A stretch of 60,095 nucleotides of DNA from Mesorhizobium sp. B2-4-3 (GCF_006442815.1 NZ_VFVL01000037.1:1-60095), one strand, 5' to 3'; shown: positions 24,373-33,594, numbered from the stretch's first letter. Translations and numbers: made by a program. Notes: generated by a model not told the origin, from the letters alone.

Positions 24373-26361
24373 ATGTCCGCGACGCGTATCTTATGGGGGC
24401 AGATCCTTACTGTCCTGACAATCGTGGTCCTAGCTACGTGGAGCGCGACGCAATGGACGGCATGGCGGCTCGGGTTTCAGGCCCAACTCGGCGCATCCTG
24501 GTTCGAGTTTGGTGGTTGGCCGCTCTATCCGCCGCCGGCCTTTTTCTGGTGGTGGTACTTCTACGACGCCTACGCTCCCTCGATCTTCTACGAAGGTGCG
24601 GCCATCGCGGCATCCGGTAGCTTCATCGCAATCGCCGTCGCGATCGCCATGTCCGTGTGGCGGTCACGGGAGCCCAAGGATGCTCACACCTATGGCACGG
24701 CCCGCTGGGCAACGCGCGATGAGATCGCAACGGCAGGCCTGCTTGGGCACGACGGCGTGGTGCTTGGCCGCCTCGACCACGACTATTTGCGTCACGACGG
24801 ACCGGAGCATGTACTGTGCTTTGCACCGACGCGCAGCGGCAAGGGTGTCGGGCTGGTGGTGCCGTCGCTCCTGACTTGGCCCGGCAGCACCATCGTCCAT
24901 GATATCAAGGGAGAGAACTGGGAACTGACGGCAGGCTGGCGTGCGCGCTTTGGTCGTGTGCTTCTGTTCGATCCGACCAACGCAGCGTCTGCTGCCTACA
25001 ATCCTCTGCTCGAGGTCCGACGCGGTGAATGGGAGGTCCGCGATGTTCAAAACATCGCGGACGTTCTGGTCGACCCGGAAGGCTCTCTCGAAAGGCGCAA
25101 TCATTGGGAAAAGACCAGCCATGCGCTGCTTGTGGGTGCCATCCTTCATGTCCTTTACGCGGAGAAGGACAAAACGCTCTCTGGCGTCGCCAACTTCCTC
25201 TCCGATCCGCGTCGTCCGATCGAAAATACACTGCGCGCCATGATGTTGACCAAGCATCTGGGCGAGGCCGGTCCGCATCCGGTTGTTGCGTCCGCAGCGC
25301 GCGAGTTGCTTAACAAGAGCGAAAACGAACGAAGCGGCGTCCTCTCGACGGCGATGTCCTTCCTCGGCCTCTACCGCGATCCGGTGATTGCAAAGGTCAC
25401 GTCACGCTGCGACTGGCGCATCGCGGACATCGTCGAGGCCGAGCGGCCGACCACGCTCTACCTGGTCGTGCCGCCGTCGGATATCTCCCGCACAAAGCCG
25501 CTGATCCGGCTTGTGCTCAATCAGGTCGGCCGCAGGCTGACCGAGGATCTGCGCGCCAGGAAGCGGCGACAGCAGCTCCTCTTGATGCTCGACGAGTTTC
25601 CGGCCTTGGGGCGGCTGGATTTCTTCGAATCCGCCCTCGCTTTCATGGCCGGCTACGGCATTCGGAGCTTCCTGATCACGCAGTCGCTGAACCAGATAGA
25701 AAAGGCCTATGGGCCGAACAACTCCATCCTCGATAACTGTCACGTGCGAGTAAGCTTCGCCGCGAATGACGAGCGCACGGCCAAGCGTGTGTCGGACTCG
25801 CTCGGCACCGCGACAGAGATGCGGGCGATGAAGAACTATGCCGGCCACCGTCTCTCGCCATGGCTCGGACATCTGATGGTGTCCCGGCAGGAGACGGCCC
25901 GGGCCTTGATGACTCCGGGGGAGATCATGCAGCTGCCGGCGACGGACTCAATCGTCATGGTGTCGGGACTGTTCCCCGTCAGGGCGAAGAAGGCCCGCTA
26001 CTTCGCCGATCCGCGGCTTGCCGCGCGTGTGGTGCCACCGCCGAAGACCGGCGAAGCACAGAAGTCCGCTCCGCATCCCGATGACTGGAACAGACTTCCA
26101 CTTCTGTCCGAGCAAGGGGAGCCAGGTGCCGCCAGCGGCCGAGACAGGGGTAGCGGCGATCCCTCCAACGGCGGCATCCGGCGTGAGCCGGAACTGCCGG
26201 AGCACGAGGATATCGAGCCTAAGAAGCCGGTGGAGCGCGAGTTCGAGCTTGACGAGGACGAGCCTGACGATGACGCGACGCGGCGGCGCGCGCTCGACCG
26301 GACGATGCGGCAGATGGCCAGGCAGGCATCGATGGATCAGGACGACGGGGTTGAACTCTAA
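24373..26361 (+). CDS. traG: TraG/VirD4-type coupling protein
   Basis: A 662-residue T4SS coupling ATPase. It has two N-terminal transmembrane segments (about 8-24 and 76-95), a Walker A motif APTRSGKG near 151-158, and a Walker B motif LLMLDEFPALGRLDFFESAL near 400-419, followed by SFLITQSLNQIEKAYGP. It brings the RlxS-DNA complex to the Trb pore. A strong ribosome site precedes ATG 24373. CopG follows 5 bp after the stop. Confidence 0.95.
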   Translation: MSATRILWGQILTVLTIVVLATWSATQWTAWRLGFQAQLGASWFEFGGWPLYPPPAFFWWWYFYDAYAPSIFYEGAAIAASGSFIAIAVAIAMSVWRSREPKDAHTYGTARWATRDEIATAGLLGHDGVVLGRLDHDYLRHDGPEHVLCFAPTRSGKGVGLVVPSLLTWPGSTIVHDIKGENWELTAGWRARFGRVLLFDPTNAASAAYNPLLEVRRGEWEVRDVQNIADVLVDPEGSLERRNHWEKTSHALLVGAILHVLYAEKDKTLSGVANFLSDPRRPIENTLRAMMLTKHLGEAGPHPVVASAARELLNKSENERSGVLSTAMSFLGLYRDPVIAKVTSRCDWRIADIVEAERPTTLYLVVPPSDISRTKPLIRLVLNQVGRRLTEDLRARKRRQQLLLMLDEFPALGRLDFFESALAFMAGYGIRSFLITQSLNQIEKAYGPNNSILDNCHVRVSFAANDERTAKRVSDSLGTATEMRAMKNYAGHRLSPWLGHLMVSRQETARALMTPGEIMQLPATDSIVMVSGLFPVRAKKARYFADPRLAARVVPPPKTGEAQKSAPHPDDWNRLPLLSEQGEPGAASGRDRGSGDPSNGGIRREPELPEHEDIEPKKPVEREFELDEDEPDDDATRRRALDRTMRQMARQASMDQDDGVEL

Positions 26362-26366
26362 CCGCC

Positions 26367-26825
26367 ATGAAGAAGAAGCGACTCTCGGCCTATCTCGATC
26401 CGGACTTGATGAATGCGCTTGCCGACTATGCGGTCAGGCGCGACGTGTCCCTGTCACTGATCACGGAAGCGGCTATTGCCTCCTTCCTATCGCCGGACGC
26501 GGCCGAGCGTAAGGAGGCGGCCGTCACGCGCCGCCTGGATCAGATCGACCGGCGCACCCAGCGCGTCGAGCGCGATATCGGCATCGCAACCGAGACGCTG
26601 GCGCTGTTCGTTCGCTTCTGGCTTTCCTCCACGCCGGCGCTGCCGGAATCCGTGCAGGCCGAGGCCCGGGCCAAAGGCCTGCAGCGCTACGATGGCTTCG
26701 TCGCAGCGCTTGGCCGCCGGTTGGCCAAAGGGCAGAAGCTGAGGCAGGAGATCGCCGAGGATGTGCCGGCATCGCCTCAGGACGAAGAGGATGAGTCTGG
26801 TTCGGGGTCGCCTTCCGCCCGCTGA
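26367..26825 (+). CDS. CopG-like ribbon-helix-helix protein of the trb cluster
   Basis: A 152-residue protein. Residues 1-45 (KKKRLSAYLDPDLMNALADY...) fit an RHH domain; 50-80 look coiled-coil; the tail is acidic. It normally precedes trbB directly in this ICE type. Here its last 145 bp and the following spacer recur at 28803 and 33761, where cargo blocks begin or end, so trbB has been pushed about 7 kb away. Likely an autoregulator or accessory DNA-binding transfer protein. Confidence 0.82.
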   Translation: MKKKRLSAYLDPDLMNALADYAVRRDVSLSLITEAAIASFLSPDAAERKEAAVTRRLDQIDRRTQRVERDIGIATETLALFVRFWLSSTPALPESVQAEARAKGLQRYDGFVAALGRRLAKGQKLRQEIAEDVPASPQDEEDESGSGSPSAR

Positions 26826-26870
26826 CTGCCAATCCTCGGACCGAACCCCGCAGGTCAATTCACGCCGGAG
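26681..26870 (+). repeat. copG-tail/trbB-junction repeat, copy A
   Basis: The real copG 3' end and 45 bp after it. It aligns without net gaps to 33761-33950 (offset 7080) and from 26738 to copy B at 28803. Identity stops after CACGCCGGAG at 26870, which marks the left edge of cargo block 1. Confidence 0.85.
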
Positions 26871-27000
26871 GTGTTGCAGCCCTGGAACAGCGATCCTTGG
26901 GCAGACGCCTGTTGACGCATCGCCTCTTGGCTGGTGGTGATGTTGTTGAGGTTGCACACCGTATGCAGATTGCCTTAAGCGCTCGCATATCACTAGGCTA
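26871..27000. other. Left edge of cargo block 1
   Basis: About 130 bp between the end of repeat copy A and the first cargo gene. No gene or clear terminal repeat seen. Confidence 0.4.
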
Positions 27001-27942
27001 TTGAGGCTCACTAACTTGGCCACTCTAAAAGCTGCACGTCATCATTGGTGGCCGGAAGGGGTCTCCGCTTTCTGGAAGAATGAAGCTGGCATGACGAAAT
27101 GGCTAAGACCTGACGGCAGCGTGAAAAGCATGCCTCCCAAGAACCTCGGCGTCATTGGAAACGGCCATCAAATACGCTTAGGGCAGCCAGGAGAGGCAAC
27201 GCCATGGGATCAGGACTTCGAAGGCGTTTTCGGAAGTGCAGACAATAACTTCCCCAGTGTCATTCGGTGGCTACAAATTTTAGATCGTGACGAAGCGGCA
27301 AGCCCAAAGCCGCTCGCCGCTCGATTTAGGCCGTTAGAGGTAGCTGACGACGATTTAGCGAAGCTGGCCGAAGGCATGATTTCGCTTGCGGTTCGAAGCC
27401 CGATGAACCGGGAAAGCGCGGTCAGCGTAGCTGAGCACTATCGGGGTCCGCTGCAAGGAGCAGAGCGGAACGCCCTCATTGGCCTTAACATGCAACACAC
27501 GCATCAGGAGGCCGTGAAGCAGATCGGGATCAGGGGAAAGTTTGTGGCAATCTACTCGCCAAACAGGGAGTTCATTTTTGGCGACGGGTTTTATCACAAC
27601 ATCCGATCCCCATTAAATACCATGCATTCCCCGACCCTCCTTGCACCGCTCACCCCAAATATTGCGGCCTTACTCGTAAGGCCCATGAGCTACCGCACGC
27701 TTCCTCGGTTCTTCACGCTGGTTATCAATGGCGATGAAGCCGACCGGTTAAACCATGCAATTCAAGTTTATGCGCGGAAGCAAATCTTTTTCAGGACGGA
27801 GAAGCCAAAAATCTTGGATGTCTACAGTCAGGAAAGGCACTTGGTGTACTCCGGCCGAAACCCAGTGAAGGACCTGATCCAGAACATTCCTGGCGTTGAG
27901 GAGCCAAGGCAACGGTTCTTTCCATCTGTCCAAGGCCTTTGA
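27001..27942 (+). CDS. Unknown cargo protein with an HHWWP motif
   Basis: A 313-residue protein beginning at TTG 27001; no good ATG lies near the conserved-looking N-terminus (AARHHWWPEGVSAFWKNEAG). Later blocks include GVIGNGHQIRLG, ADNNFPSVIRWLQ and TLLAPLTPNIAALLVRP. The HHxWP start and the LTP-containing second half recall DUF4238-like proteins, a family of unknown function sometimes found in defence or mobile regions, but I do not assign it firmly. No signal peptide or membrane segment. Lower GC than the ICE backbone suggests separate origin. Confidence 0.65.
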   Translation: MRLTNLATLKAARHHWWPEGVSAFWKNEAGMTKWLRPDGSVKSMPPKNLGVIGNGHQIRLGQPGEATPWDQDFEGVFGSADNNFPSVIRWLQILDRDEAASPKPLAARFRPLEVADDDLAKLAEGMISLAVRSPMNRESAVSVAEHYRGPLQGAERNALIGLNMQHTHQEAVKQIGIRGKFVAIYSPNREFIFGDGFYHNIRSPLNTMHSPTLLAPLTPNIAALLVRPMSYRTLPRFFTLVINGDEADRLNHAIQVYARKQIFFRTEKPKILDVYSQERHLVYSGRNPVKDLIQNIPGVEEPRQRFFPSVQGL

Positions 27943-28113
27943 GGGTCGGCTAAGCAGATCACCAATATTCTTAAGACGATCCGCTTGCGGCGGAGTTCAG
28001 GCAGTAAAAGGCCCGCCGCCGGCATCCTTCACCTTAAAGGTCGCGATTGCCTCCGTAGGGGGGTGCCGATGCGGCGGCACTGAGCCGCCGCATCGATGAT
28101 TTACGCCGGAAGC

Positions 28114-28563
28114 CTAGGGCAGAAACTGGATATGGAGCCTCTCCGGCCGGACCCCCAGGGCTTTCGCGGCTGCAATGCGTGCCTGATCGTATGCGTCAAG
28201 TTCAGAATGCCTTTCGTCATCAAACTGCACGTCCTCCGGCTCCTTCGTCGTGCCGCTCTCTTTGATATCGAAGGCGATCGACAGCTGATTGAGCGCCGCC
28301 CTGATCTGGGTGAGTGCCTGATCGGGATCGAAGAACGACGCAGTGGAGAGCCCACCCTTCCTTTTGTAGTAACGGCCAAGACCGGTTTCCATGAAGTGCT
28401 TTACTGCGGAAGGGACGTAGTCCGAGTTTCCAGGATACTGCGCCTGGATATCGGCAACGTTGATGTTGTTCCCGAGGGTAGGCTGCCTCGCCAAGACGAC
28501 GGCAACCCCCTGATGAACTGCTCCACGCCTAATCTGGTCTTTGATCTTGTCAATGACCGACAT
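28114..28563 (-). CDS. Unknown cargo protein
   Basis: A 149-residue protein with an AGGAGGATTT-type ribosome site before ATG 28563. The N-terminal half (IKDQIRRGAVHQGVAVVLAR, then SDYVPSAVKHFMETGLGRYY) looks helical; the second half contains DQALTQIRAALNQLSIAFDI and a charged, mostly helical tail. I do not recognise the family. Soluble, no signal peptide. It converges on the HHWWP gene. Confidence 0.6.
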   Translation of the reverse strand: MSVIDKIKDQIRRGAVHQGVAVVLARQPTLGNNINVADIQAQYPGNSDYVPSAVKHFMETGLGRYYKRKGGLSTASFFDPDQALTQIRAALNQLSIAFDIKESGTTKEPEDVQFDDERHSELDAYDQARIAAAKALGVRPERLHIQFLP

Positions 28564-28802
28564 TTTGAAATCCTCCTATGTCAAATCGCATTAAGTCGTC
28601 TACAATGGGGAATTCCCCCCAATCCATTCGATCAACATATGCCATCGTGGCAAACATGTCAATCTACATTTGATAAAATTGTGAACATGCGCGATTTACC
28701 CCTGTTGACAACCTGGTTGGCTGTTTTAACAGGTTTATCAAAGTTTTCGGCACTAGACCTGAGGCCGCAACATCCAACAGCCATACACGATGCCGTGCCC
28801 TA
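28564..28802. other. AT-rich gene-free stretch upstream of 28563
   Basis: A 239-bp AT-rich promoter-like region for the leftward gene at 28563, ending at repeat copy B. No gene seen. Confidence 0.5.
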
Positions 28803-29084
28803 GCTGATGCAGGAGATCGCCGAGGACGAACCAGAAGCACCGCCGGTCGAAGACGGTGCTTCTGGTTCCGGGCCGGCTTTCGCCCGCTGATTGCCAAGCC
28901 CTCGGACCGAATCCCGCAGGTCAATTCACGCCGGAGCGGGATCACCCTGAACTGGTTGTTGCAAGGACCGCGATCCTGCCTTTTCTAATCACCCCGTTCG
29001 CGGCGCGAGTTCGTGTGGTGCCGTTGAACGGAGATTATCGTGGCAATTCACTACGATCACGAGAAGCGGGCTCACGCGGTGCGC
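28803..29084 (+). repeat. copG-tail/trbB-head junction repeat, copy B (gene remnants)
   Basis: It contains the end of a copG-like gene, the whole copG-trbB spacer and about 15 codons of a trbB-like gene starting GTG 29040 (GGAG ribosome site upstream). It matches copy C at 33818-34104 with substitutions and small indels. Both gene parts are truncated, so it is a fossil junction between cargo blocks. An internal 14-bp perfect inverted repeat, AACCAGAAGCACCG/CGGTGCTTCTGGTT (28829-28867), is absent from A and C. Confidence 0.82.
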
Positions 29085-30051
29085 CTGGCTCATATTCAGA
29101 TTCGGACCTTCGAATGCCCAGAGACCTGCCGCCGAGCGATTTCGGCATACCCTCCTGTAGAGTAAGGGTGTCGCCCACTTGGAGGCAGCGATTAGAACTC
29201 ATCCAATCGAGCCCGATATCGAGGATCGGTGCGCTATGTGTGATCCAGCCGACGGAAATCAAATCGACTCCGGTTGCGGCAATCGCGCGCGCCGTCTGCG
29301 CGGTCACGCGGCCGGATGCCTCGGTGACCGCGCGGCCGCCGACGATTGCCACCGCATCGGCCAGTTGCTCGACCGACATGTTGTCCAGCAGCACCGCGTC
29401 GACCCCGGCCGCGAGCGCGAGGTCGAGCTGTTCAAGCGTGTCGACTTCGACCTCGATCCTGACCATGTGGCCGGCACGGGTACGCGCCCGCTCGATGGCG
29501 GTGCCGATATCACCGGCGACCGCGATGTGATTGTCCTTGATCAGCACGGCATCGTCGAGGCCGAAGCGGTGATTGGCGCCGCCGCCGGCGCGCACGGCGT
29601 ATTTCTCCAGCGCACGCAGGCCAGGGGTTGTCTTGCGCGTGCACACGATCCTGGCCTTGTGGTCGCGCACGGCGTCGACGATCGCCGCGGTTTGCGTGGC
29701 GATGCCGCTCAGATGGCAGAGGAAATTGAGCGCCGACCGCTCGGCTGTCAGCAGCGCGCGGGCAGGTCCGCGCACGGTCGCAATCACGTCGCCGGCCGAG
29801 ATGACGGTGCCATCTGGATGGATCACGGTGATTTCGACCCTGGGGTCGATCAGCTCGAAGGCGAGGGCGGCGACATCGATGCCGGCGATCACGCCCGGCT
29901 GCCTTGTCGCGAGCACCATCGTCGCGGTGGCGTCGGCGGGAACGATCGCGTCGGTGGTGAGATCGCCGGCGCGTCCCAGATCCTCGAGCAGGGCGAAGCG
30001 CACCAGCGGCTCCACCATCACGCGCGGCAGCGGCGACAGCGTCAAGGTCAA
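29035..30051 (-). CDS. nadC: Nicotinate-nucleotide pyrophosphorylase (carboxylating)
   Basis: A 338-residue NadC that converts quinolinate and PRPP to nicotinate mononucleotide. The motifs CRKTTPGLRALEKYAV, GGGANHRFGLDDAVLIKDNH and VDLISVGWITHSAPILDIGLDW are present. Canonical NadC proteins end at this DIGLDW (about residue 283 here); the last 55 residues look non-native. They are read from junction DNA and run about 50 bp into the antisense of the trbB remnant, so the native stop was lost. Start overlaps the nadB stop (ATGA). Activity is probably retained. Confidence 0.93.
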   Translation of the reverse strand: MTLTLSPLPRVMVEPLVRFALLEDLGRAGDLTTDAIVPADATATMVLATRQPGVIAGIDVAALAFELIDPRVEITVIHPDGTVISAGDVIATVRGPARALLTAERSALNFLCHLSGIATQTAAIVDAVRDHKARIVCTRKTTPGLRALEKYAVRAGGGANHRFGLDDAVLIKDNHIAVAGDIGTAIERARTRAGHMVRIEVEVDTLEQLDLALAAGVDAVLLDNMSVEQLADAVAIVGGRAVTEASGRVTAQTARAIAATGVDLISVGWITHSAPILDIGLDWMSSNRCLQVGDTLTLQEGMPKSLGGRSLGIRRSESEYEPGAPREPASRDRSELPR

Positions 30052-31589
30052 GCCCTCCTGCCGCGCAGCACGGCAGTGTCGGAAAGGAATGCTGCCGCCG
30101 CGAACGTCTCGTCGAGCGTCAACCGCAGCGATTTCGGCTGCGCATCGCGTCGGGGGAAATCGGTCCGGAAATGCGAGCCCCGGCTTTCCTCGCGGCGAAG
30201 GGCGGCGATTGTGATCATCAGCGCGACCAATGCGGGATCGGAAGCGGCATCGCGTCCGGCGACAATCGGCGCCAGGGCTCTTGCCGCATTACGCAGCGTC
30301 TCGCCGTCGCGCTCGATGCCGAGTGCATGCGAGACGATCGGCCTGATGCGCGAGCCATCGGCTTGCGGCGGCACGATCGCGGGCTTCAGCCGTCTCGGCA
30401 TGCCCGGGGACGAGGCGGCGACGCTTGCCGCGACCCAAGCGGCGGACACCACGGCTTCAATGAGCGAGTTGCTGGCGAGCCGGTTGGCCCCATGCAGCCC
30501 GGTCCGGGCGACCTCGCCGCAGGCCCACAAGCCGCGAACCGAACTGTGGCCGTCGGCACACACGGCTACGCCGCCCATGTGATAGTGAGCCGCCGGACGC
30601 ACGGGGATCGGCTGCAAGGCAGGATCGATGCCGGCCTCGCGGCAGAGCGATGCGATCGCCGGGAAGTGCACGGCGAATCTCGGCCCGAGACACCGACTCG
30701 CGTCGAGGAACACGCGATGCCCGGCGCCAAGCTCGCGCCACACGCCCCGCGCCACGACATCGCGCGGCGCAAGTTCCCCGCCGGGTGTGTCGGCGAGGAA
30801 GCGCCGACCGCGGTCGTCGACCAGGATCGCGCCTTCTCCACGCACCGCTTCGCTCACCAACGGCATCGGGCGACGCGGGCCATCGAGCGCTGTAGGGTGG
30901 AACTGTGCGAATTCCAGATCGGCGAACTCCGCGCCGGCTCGCGCGGCAAGCGCCAGGCCCTGGCCGAACGAGCCGAGCGGGTTGGTCGTATGGTTGAACA
31001 GCCCGCCAATGCCACCGGTCGCGAGCACCACGCGGTTCGTCGAGAGCGTCATCGCGTCGCCGTTTCCGACGGCAAGCACGCCGGCGATTTCGCCGTCCTC
31101 GGCAAACAGGTGCCGGACTTCGACTCCTTCGAGGATGGTGATCGAGGGCGTCCGTCGCGCGGCGGCGGCGAGCGCCCGGACCAGTTCACGGCCAGTGGCG
31201 TCGCCGCCGGCATGGACGATCCGCCGGCGCGAATGCGCGGCTTCGAGCCCAAGCAGCAACGTGCCGTCGGGCGCTCGGTCGAAAGCAACGCCCAGTCGCG
31301 CGAGATGCTCGATCGCTCGCGGTGCCGCCTCGACGACGCGCCTTGCTGCCGTCTCATCGCAAAGCCCGTCGCCTGCCCCAAGCGTGTCGGCAAGATGCAG
31401 GTCCGGGCAGTCATCGCTGCCGAGGCTGGCCGCAAGTCCGCCTTGGGCGAGCGTGCTGGAGGCCTCGTCTCCCAGCAAGGCCTTGGAAATGAGGACGACC
31501 GGCTCCGGTGCGAGATGCAGCGCCGTCATCAGTCCGGCAATGCCGCCGCCGATGATGATCGGGCGGCCGTGGAACTCGTGGATGGTCAT
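30048..31589 (-). CDS. nadB: L-aspartate oxidase
   Basis: A 513-residue flavoprotein from ATG 31589, which overlaps the nadA stop. It has an FAD-binding IIIGGGIAGLMTALHL near 11-26, a SSTLAQGGLA segment, EFAQFHPTAL, and HYHMGGVAVCADGHSSVRGL near the active site. It oxidises L-aspartate to iminoaspartate for NadA. Middle gene of the nadABC operon (transcribed nadA-nadB-nadC). Confidence 0.95.
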   Translation of the reverse strand: MTIHEFHGRPIIIGGGIAGLMTALHLAPEPVVLISKALLGDEASSTLAQGGLAASLGSDDCPDLHLADTLGAGDGLCDETAARRVVEAAPRAIEHLARLGVAFDRAPDGTLLLGLEAAHSRRRIVHAGGDATGRELVRALAAAARRTPSITILEGVEVRHLFAEDGEIAGVLAVGNGDAMTLSTNRVVLATGGIGGLFNHTTNPLGSFGQGLALAARAGAEFADLEFAQFHPTALDGPRRPMPLVSEAVRGEGAILVDDRGRRFLADTPGGELAPRDVVARGVWRELGAGHRVFLDASRCLGPRFAVHFPAIASLCREAGIDPALQPIPVRPAAHYHMGGVAVCADGHSSVRGLWACGEVARTGLHGANRLASNSLIEAVVSAAWVAASVAASSPGMPRRLKPAIVPPQADGSRIRPIVSHALGIERDGETLRNAARALAPIVAGRDAASDPALVALMITIAALRREESRGSHFRTDFPRRDAQPKSLRLTLDETFAAAAFLSDTAVLRGRRA

Positions 31590-32560
31590 ACAGCGAGCAT
31601 CCGCTCCACTGCCCGGCTCGCCCGCTCGGCGACGTCCGGATCGATGGTCACGACGTGGCGGTTCTGCTCGAGCGCGGCGCGGATGTTGGCGAGCGTGATG
31701 CGCTTCATGTGCGGGCAGAGATTGCATGGGCGCACGAAGTCGACGTCGGGATGCTCGACGGCGACGTTGTCGCTCATCGAGCATTCCGTCATCAGCACGA
31801 CGCGCGCCGGCTTGTGCCGTGCGACATAGTCGGACATGGCCGTGGTCGACCCCGCGAAATCCGCCGCCGCGACAACCTCCGGCGGGCACTCGGGATGGGC
31901 AAGCACTGTGACGCCGGGATGCGCCTGGCGAAGCTCGCTTATGTCGGCGGGGCTGAAGCGCTCATGGACTTCGCAATGCCCCTTCCAGGCGATGATCTCG
32001 ACCTTTGTCTGCGCCGCGATGTTTTTTGCCAGATATTCGTCAGGCAGCATGATCACGCGTGCGACGCCAAGGGATTCCACTATCGCCAGCGCATTGCCTG
32101 AGGTGCAGCAGATGTCGGACTCCGCCTTCACGGCGGCGGAGGTGTTGAGATAGGTCACGACCGGCACCCCGGGATAGCGTTGCCGCATCAGGCGCACGTC
32201 CGAAGCGGTAATAGAGTCGGCCAGCGAGCAGCCGGCACCGAGATCCGGAATGAGCACGGTCTTGCCCAGGTTGAGGAGCTTGGCAGTCTCGGCCATGAAA
32301 TGCACGCCGGCGAGCACGATGACGTCCGCGTCGACCGCCATTGCCTTGCGGGCGAGCGCGAGGCTGTCGCCGACGATATCGGCCACGCAATGGAATATCT
32401 CGGGCGTCTGGTAGTTGTGCGCCAGGATGACGGCATTGCGCTCGCGTTTCAACTCGAGGATGGCTTCGATGTCGCCGGTAAAGGCTGGCCATTCGATTGG
32501 CGGGATCACCCGTCGGACGCGATCGTAGAGGGACGCGGCGGTCGAAAGCGAAACGGACAT
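31586..32560 (-). CDS. nadA: Quinolinate synthase
   Basis: A 324-residue NadA, first gene of the NAD operon. The [4Fe-4S] cysteines appear in GAGCSLADSI/CCTSGNALAI, HPECPPEVV and PCNLCPHMKR regions; VILAHNYQTPEIFHCVADIV near 44-63 is the typical N-terminal block. It condenses iminoaspartate with dihydroxyacetone phosphate to quinolinate. Two strong operator-like sites lie directly upstream. Confidence 0.96.
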   Translation of the reverse strand: MSVSLSTAASLYDRVRRVIPPIEWPAFTGDIEAILELKRERNAVILAHNYQTPEIFHCVADIVGDSLALARKAMAVDADVIVLAGVHFMAETAKLLNLGKTVLIPDLGAGCSLADSITASDVRLMRQRYPGVPVVTYLNTSAAVKAESDICCTSGNALAIVESLGVARVIMLPDEYLAKNIAAQTKVEIIAWKGHCEVHERFSPADISELRQAHPGVTVLAHPECPPEVVAAADFAGSTTAMSDYVARHKPARVVLMTECSMSDNVAVEHPDVDFVRPCNLCPHMKRITLANIRAALEQNRHVVTIDPDVAERASRAVERMLAV

Positions 32561-32572
32561 CGGCGCTCCATT

Positions 32573-32618
32573 TATTCTCTAAATGAGTATAATTTGGCAT
32601 ATTCTTATTGTGAGAATA
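32573..32618. promoter_or_regulatory. Two NadQ/NrtR-type operator-like sites upstream of nadA
   Basis: Site 1 (32573-32591) is TATTCTC-N5-GAGTATA and site 2 (32600-32618) is TATTCTT-N5-GAGAATA. Each is a 19-bp inverted repeat with one mismatch from TATTCTC-N5-GAGAATA, and starts are 27 bp apart. They lie 13-58 bp before the nadA start, over the expected core promoter, so binding would repress. Confidence 0.7.
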
Positions 32619-32625
32619 AATGCTG

Positions 32626-33594
32626 TCAAGCGCGCGATAGTGGCAATTTCGTCCCTGCGACAACCCGCTCGTCAAGAACGGCGTGGCGAAAGCGGAACAG
32701 CTTCGCCGGCCGTCCGACGGTATCGGCGGTCGTCTCGCCTGTTTCCTCGACCAGTTCCTGCTGCTCGATGAGGCGCCGGAAGTTCGGCTTGTGGACCAGC
32801 CTTCCGGACAGCGCTTCCACGGTGCGCTGCAATTGCAGGAAAGTGAATGCGGGCGGCATCAACTCGAACACGACGGGTCGGTATTTGATCTTGGAACGCA
32901 GCCGTGCGATCCCGGTCGCCAGGATGCGCCGATGGTCGGCTATCATAGAGATCCCGGATATCGGCAAAGATTTATTTGGCTCCGACCCGCGCGTGGCCTC
33001 TTCGACCAAGGCTGCCTCGTAGAGGAGCTCGTAACGCTGCAGGACGAGTTCTTCGTTCCAGTCGCGACCGTCAAAGCCAAAAGCGATTGCAGCCCGTTGC
33101 CAGCGCTCCCGCTTCAATGGATCGTGATCACGCTCGTCCACCCAGGCCAGAAGGCGCGGCAGGAGCGTGTCCGCAATCACCGGCGGGGCGCCGGAGCGGT
33201 GGTCTTCCCAAGGGAAAAAATCGTACCAGCTTCGCCAGGCACGCTTGCTTGGGCCGGCGGCATGTTCCGCGCGCGTCAGGGCAAGATAGCTGATCGAGAT
33301 CACCCGCTGCTGGCGCTGCTCGCCGATCCGGTCGCGGTCGGCGAACGTATAGAGCTGCTCGATATAGCCGAGCTGGTGACCAGTCTGCTGTTCCACCCAT
33401 GCCCTCAGACCAGATTGCAGGGATCGATGGCCAAGCTCGAACGGCCCCGATGGCAAAGCATTGGCCTGGCCGACGGTGAGAACGCTAGGTTCCTGATCCG
33501 TCACTGCCACGACCACCGCGATCAAGTCCACGTGTGCGTCGTGGGCCTTGGCCGGAGGTCTTCCCTTGCGGGTTGCTGCTGTCTGATCCTGCAT
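32626..33594 (-). CDS. nadQ: NUDIX-like transcriptional regulator of NAD synthesis
   Basis: A 322-residue protein with an N-terminal NUDIX-like domain (VDLIAVVVAVTDQEPSVLTV..., ELGHRSLQSGLRAWV) and a C-terminal winged helix (FTFLQLQRTVEALSGRLVHK, then PNFRRLIEQQELVE). This fits the NadQ/NrtR-type (COG4111-like) repressors of NAD genes in alphaproteobacteria. It lies directly upstream of nadABC on the same strand. The NUDIX box appears incomplete, consistent with ligand sensing rather than hydrolysis. Confidence 0.78.
   Translation of the reverse strand: MQDQTAATRKGRPPAKAHDAHVDLIAVVVAVTDQEPSVLTVGQANALPSGPFELGHRSLQSGLRAWVEQQTGHQLGYIEQLYTFADRDRIGEQRQQRVISISYLALTRAEHAAGPSKRAWRSWYDFFPWEDHRSGAPPVIADTLLPRLLAWVDERDHDPLKRERWQRAAIAFGFDGRDWNEELVLQRYELLYEAALVEEATRGSEPNKSLPISGISMIADHRRILATGIARLRSKIKYRPVVFELMPPAFTFLQLQRTVEALSGRLVHKPNFRRLIEQQELVEETGETTADTVGRPAKLFRFRHAVLDERVVAGTKLPLSRA

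Noticed and set aside
26871..28802. Insertion sequence carrying cargo block 1
   Set aside because: No transposase and no terminal inverted repeats were seen; the flanks are copies of the copG-trbB junction, which fits homologous recombination better.
29179..30582. Long + strand open frame of 467 codons
   Set aside because: Antisense shadow of nadC and the end of nadB in high-GC DNA.
30171..31829. Long + strand open frame of 552 codons
   Set aside because: Exactly antisense to nadB and part of nadA, which have unmistakable family motifs; its translation is compositionally biased and unrecognisable.
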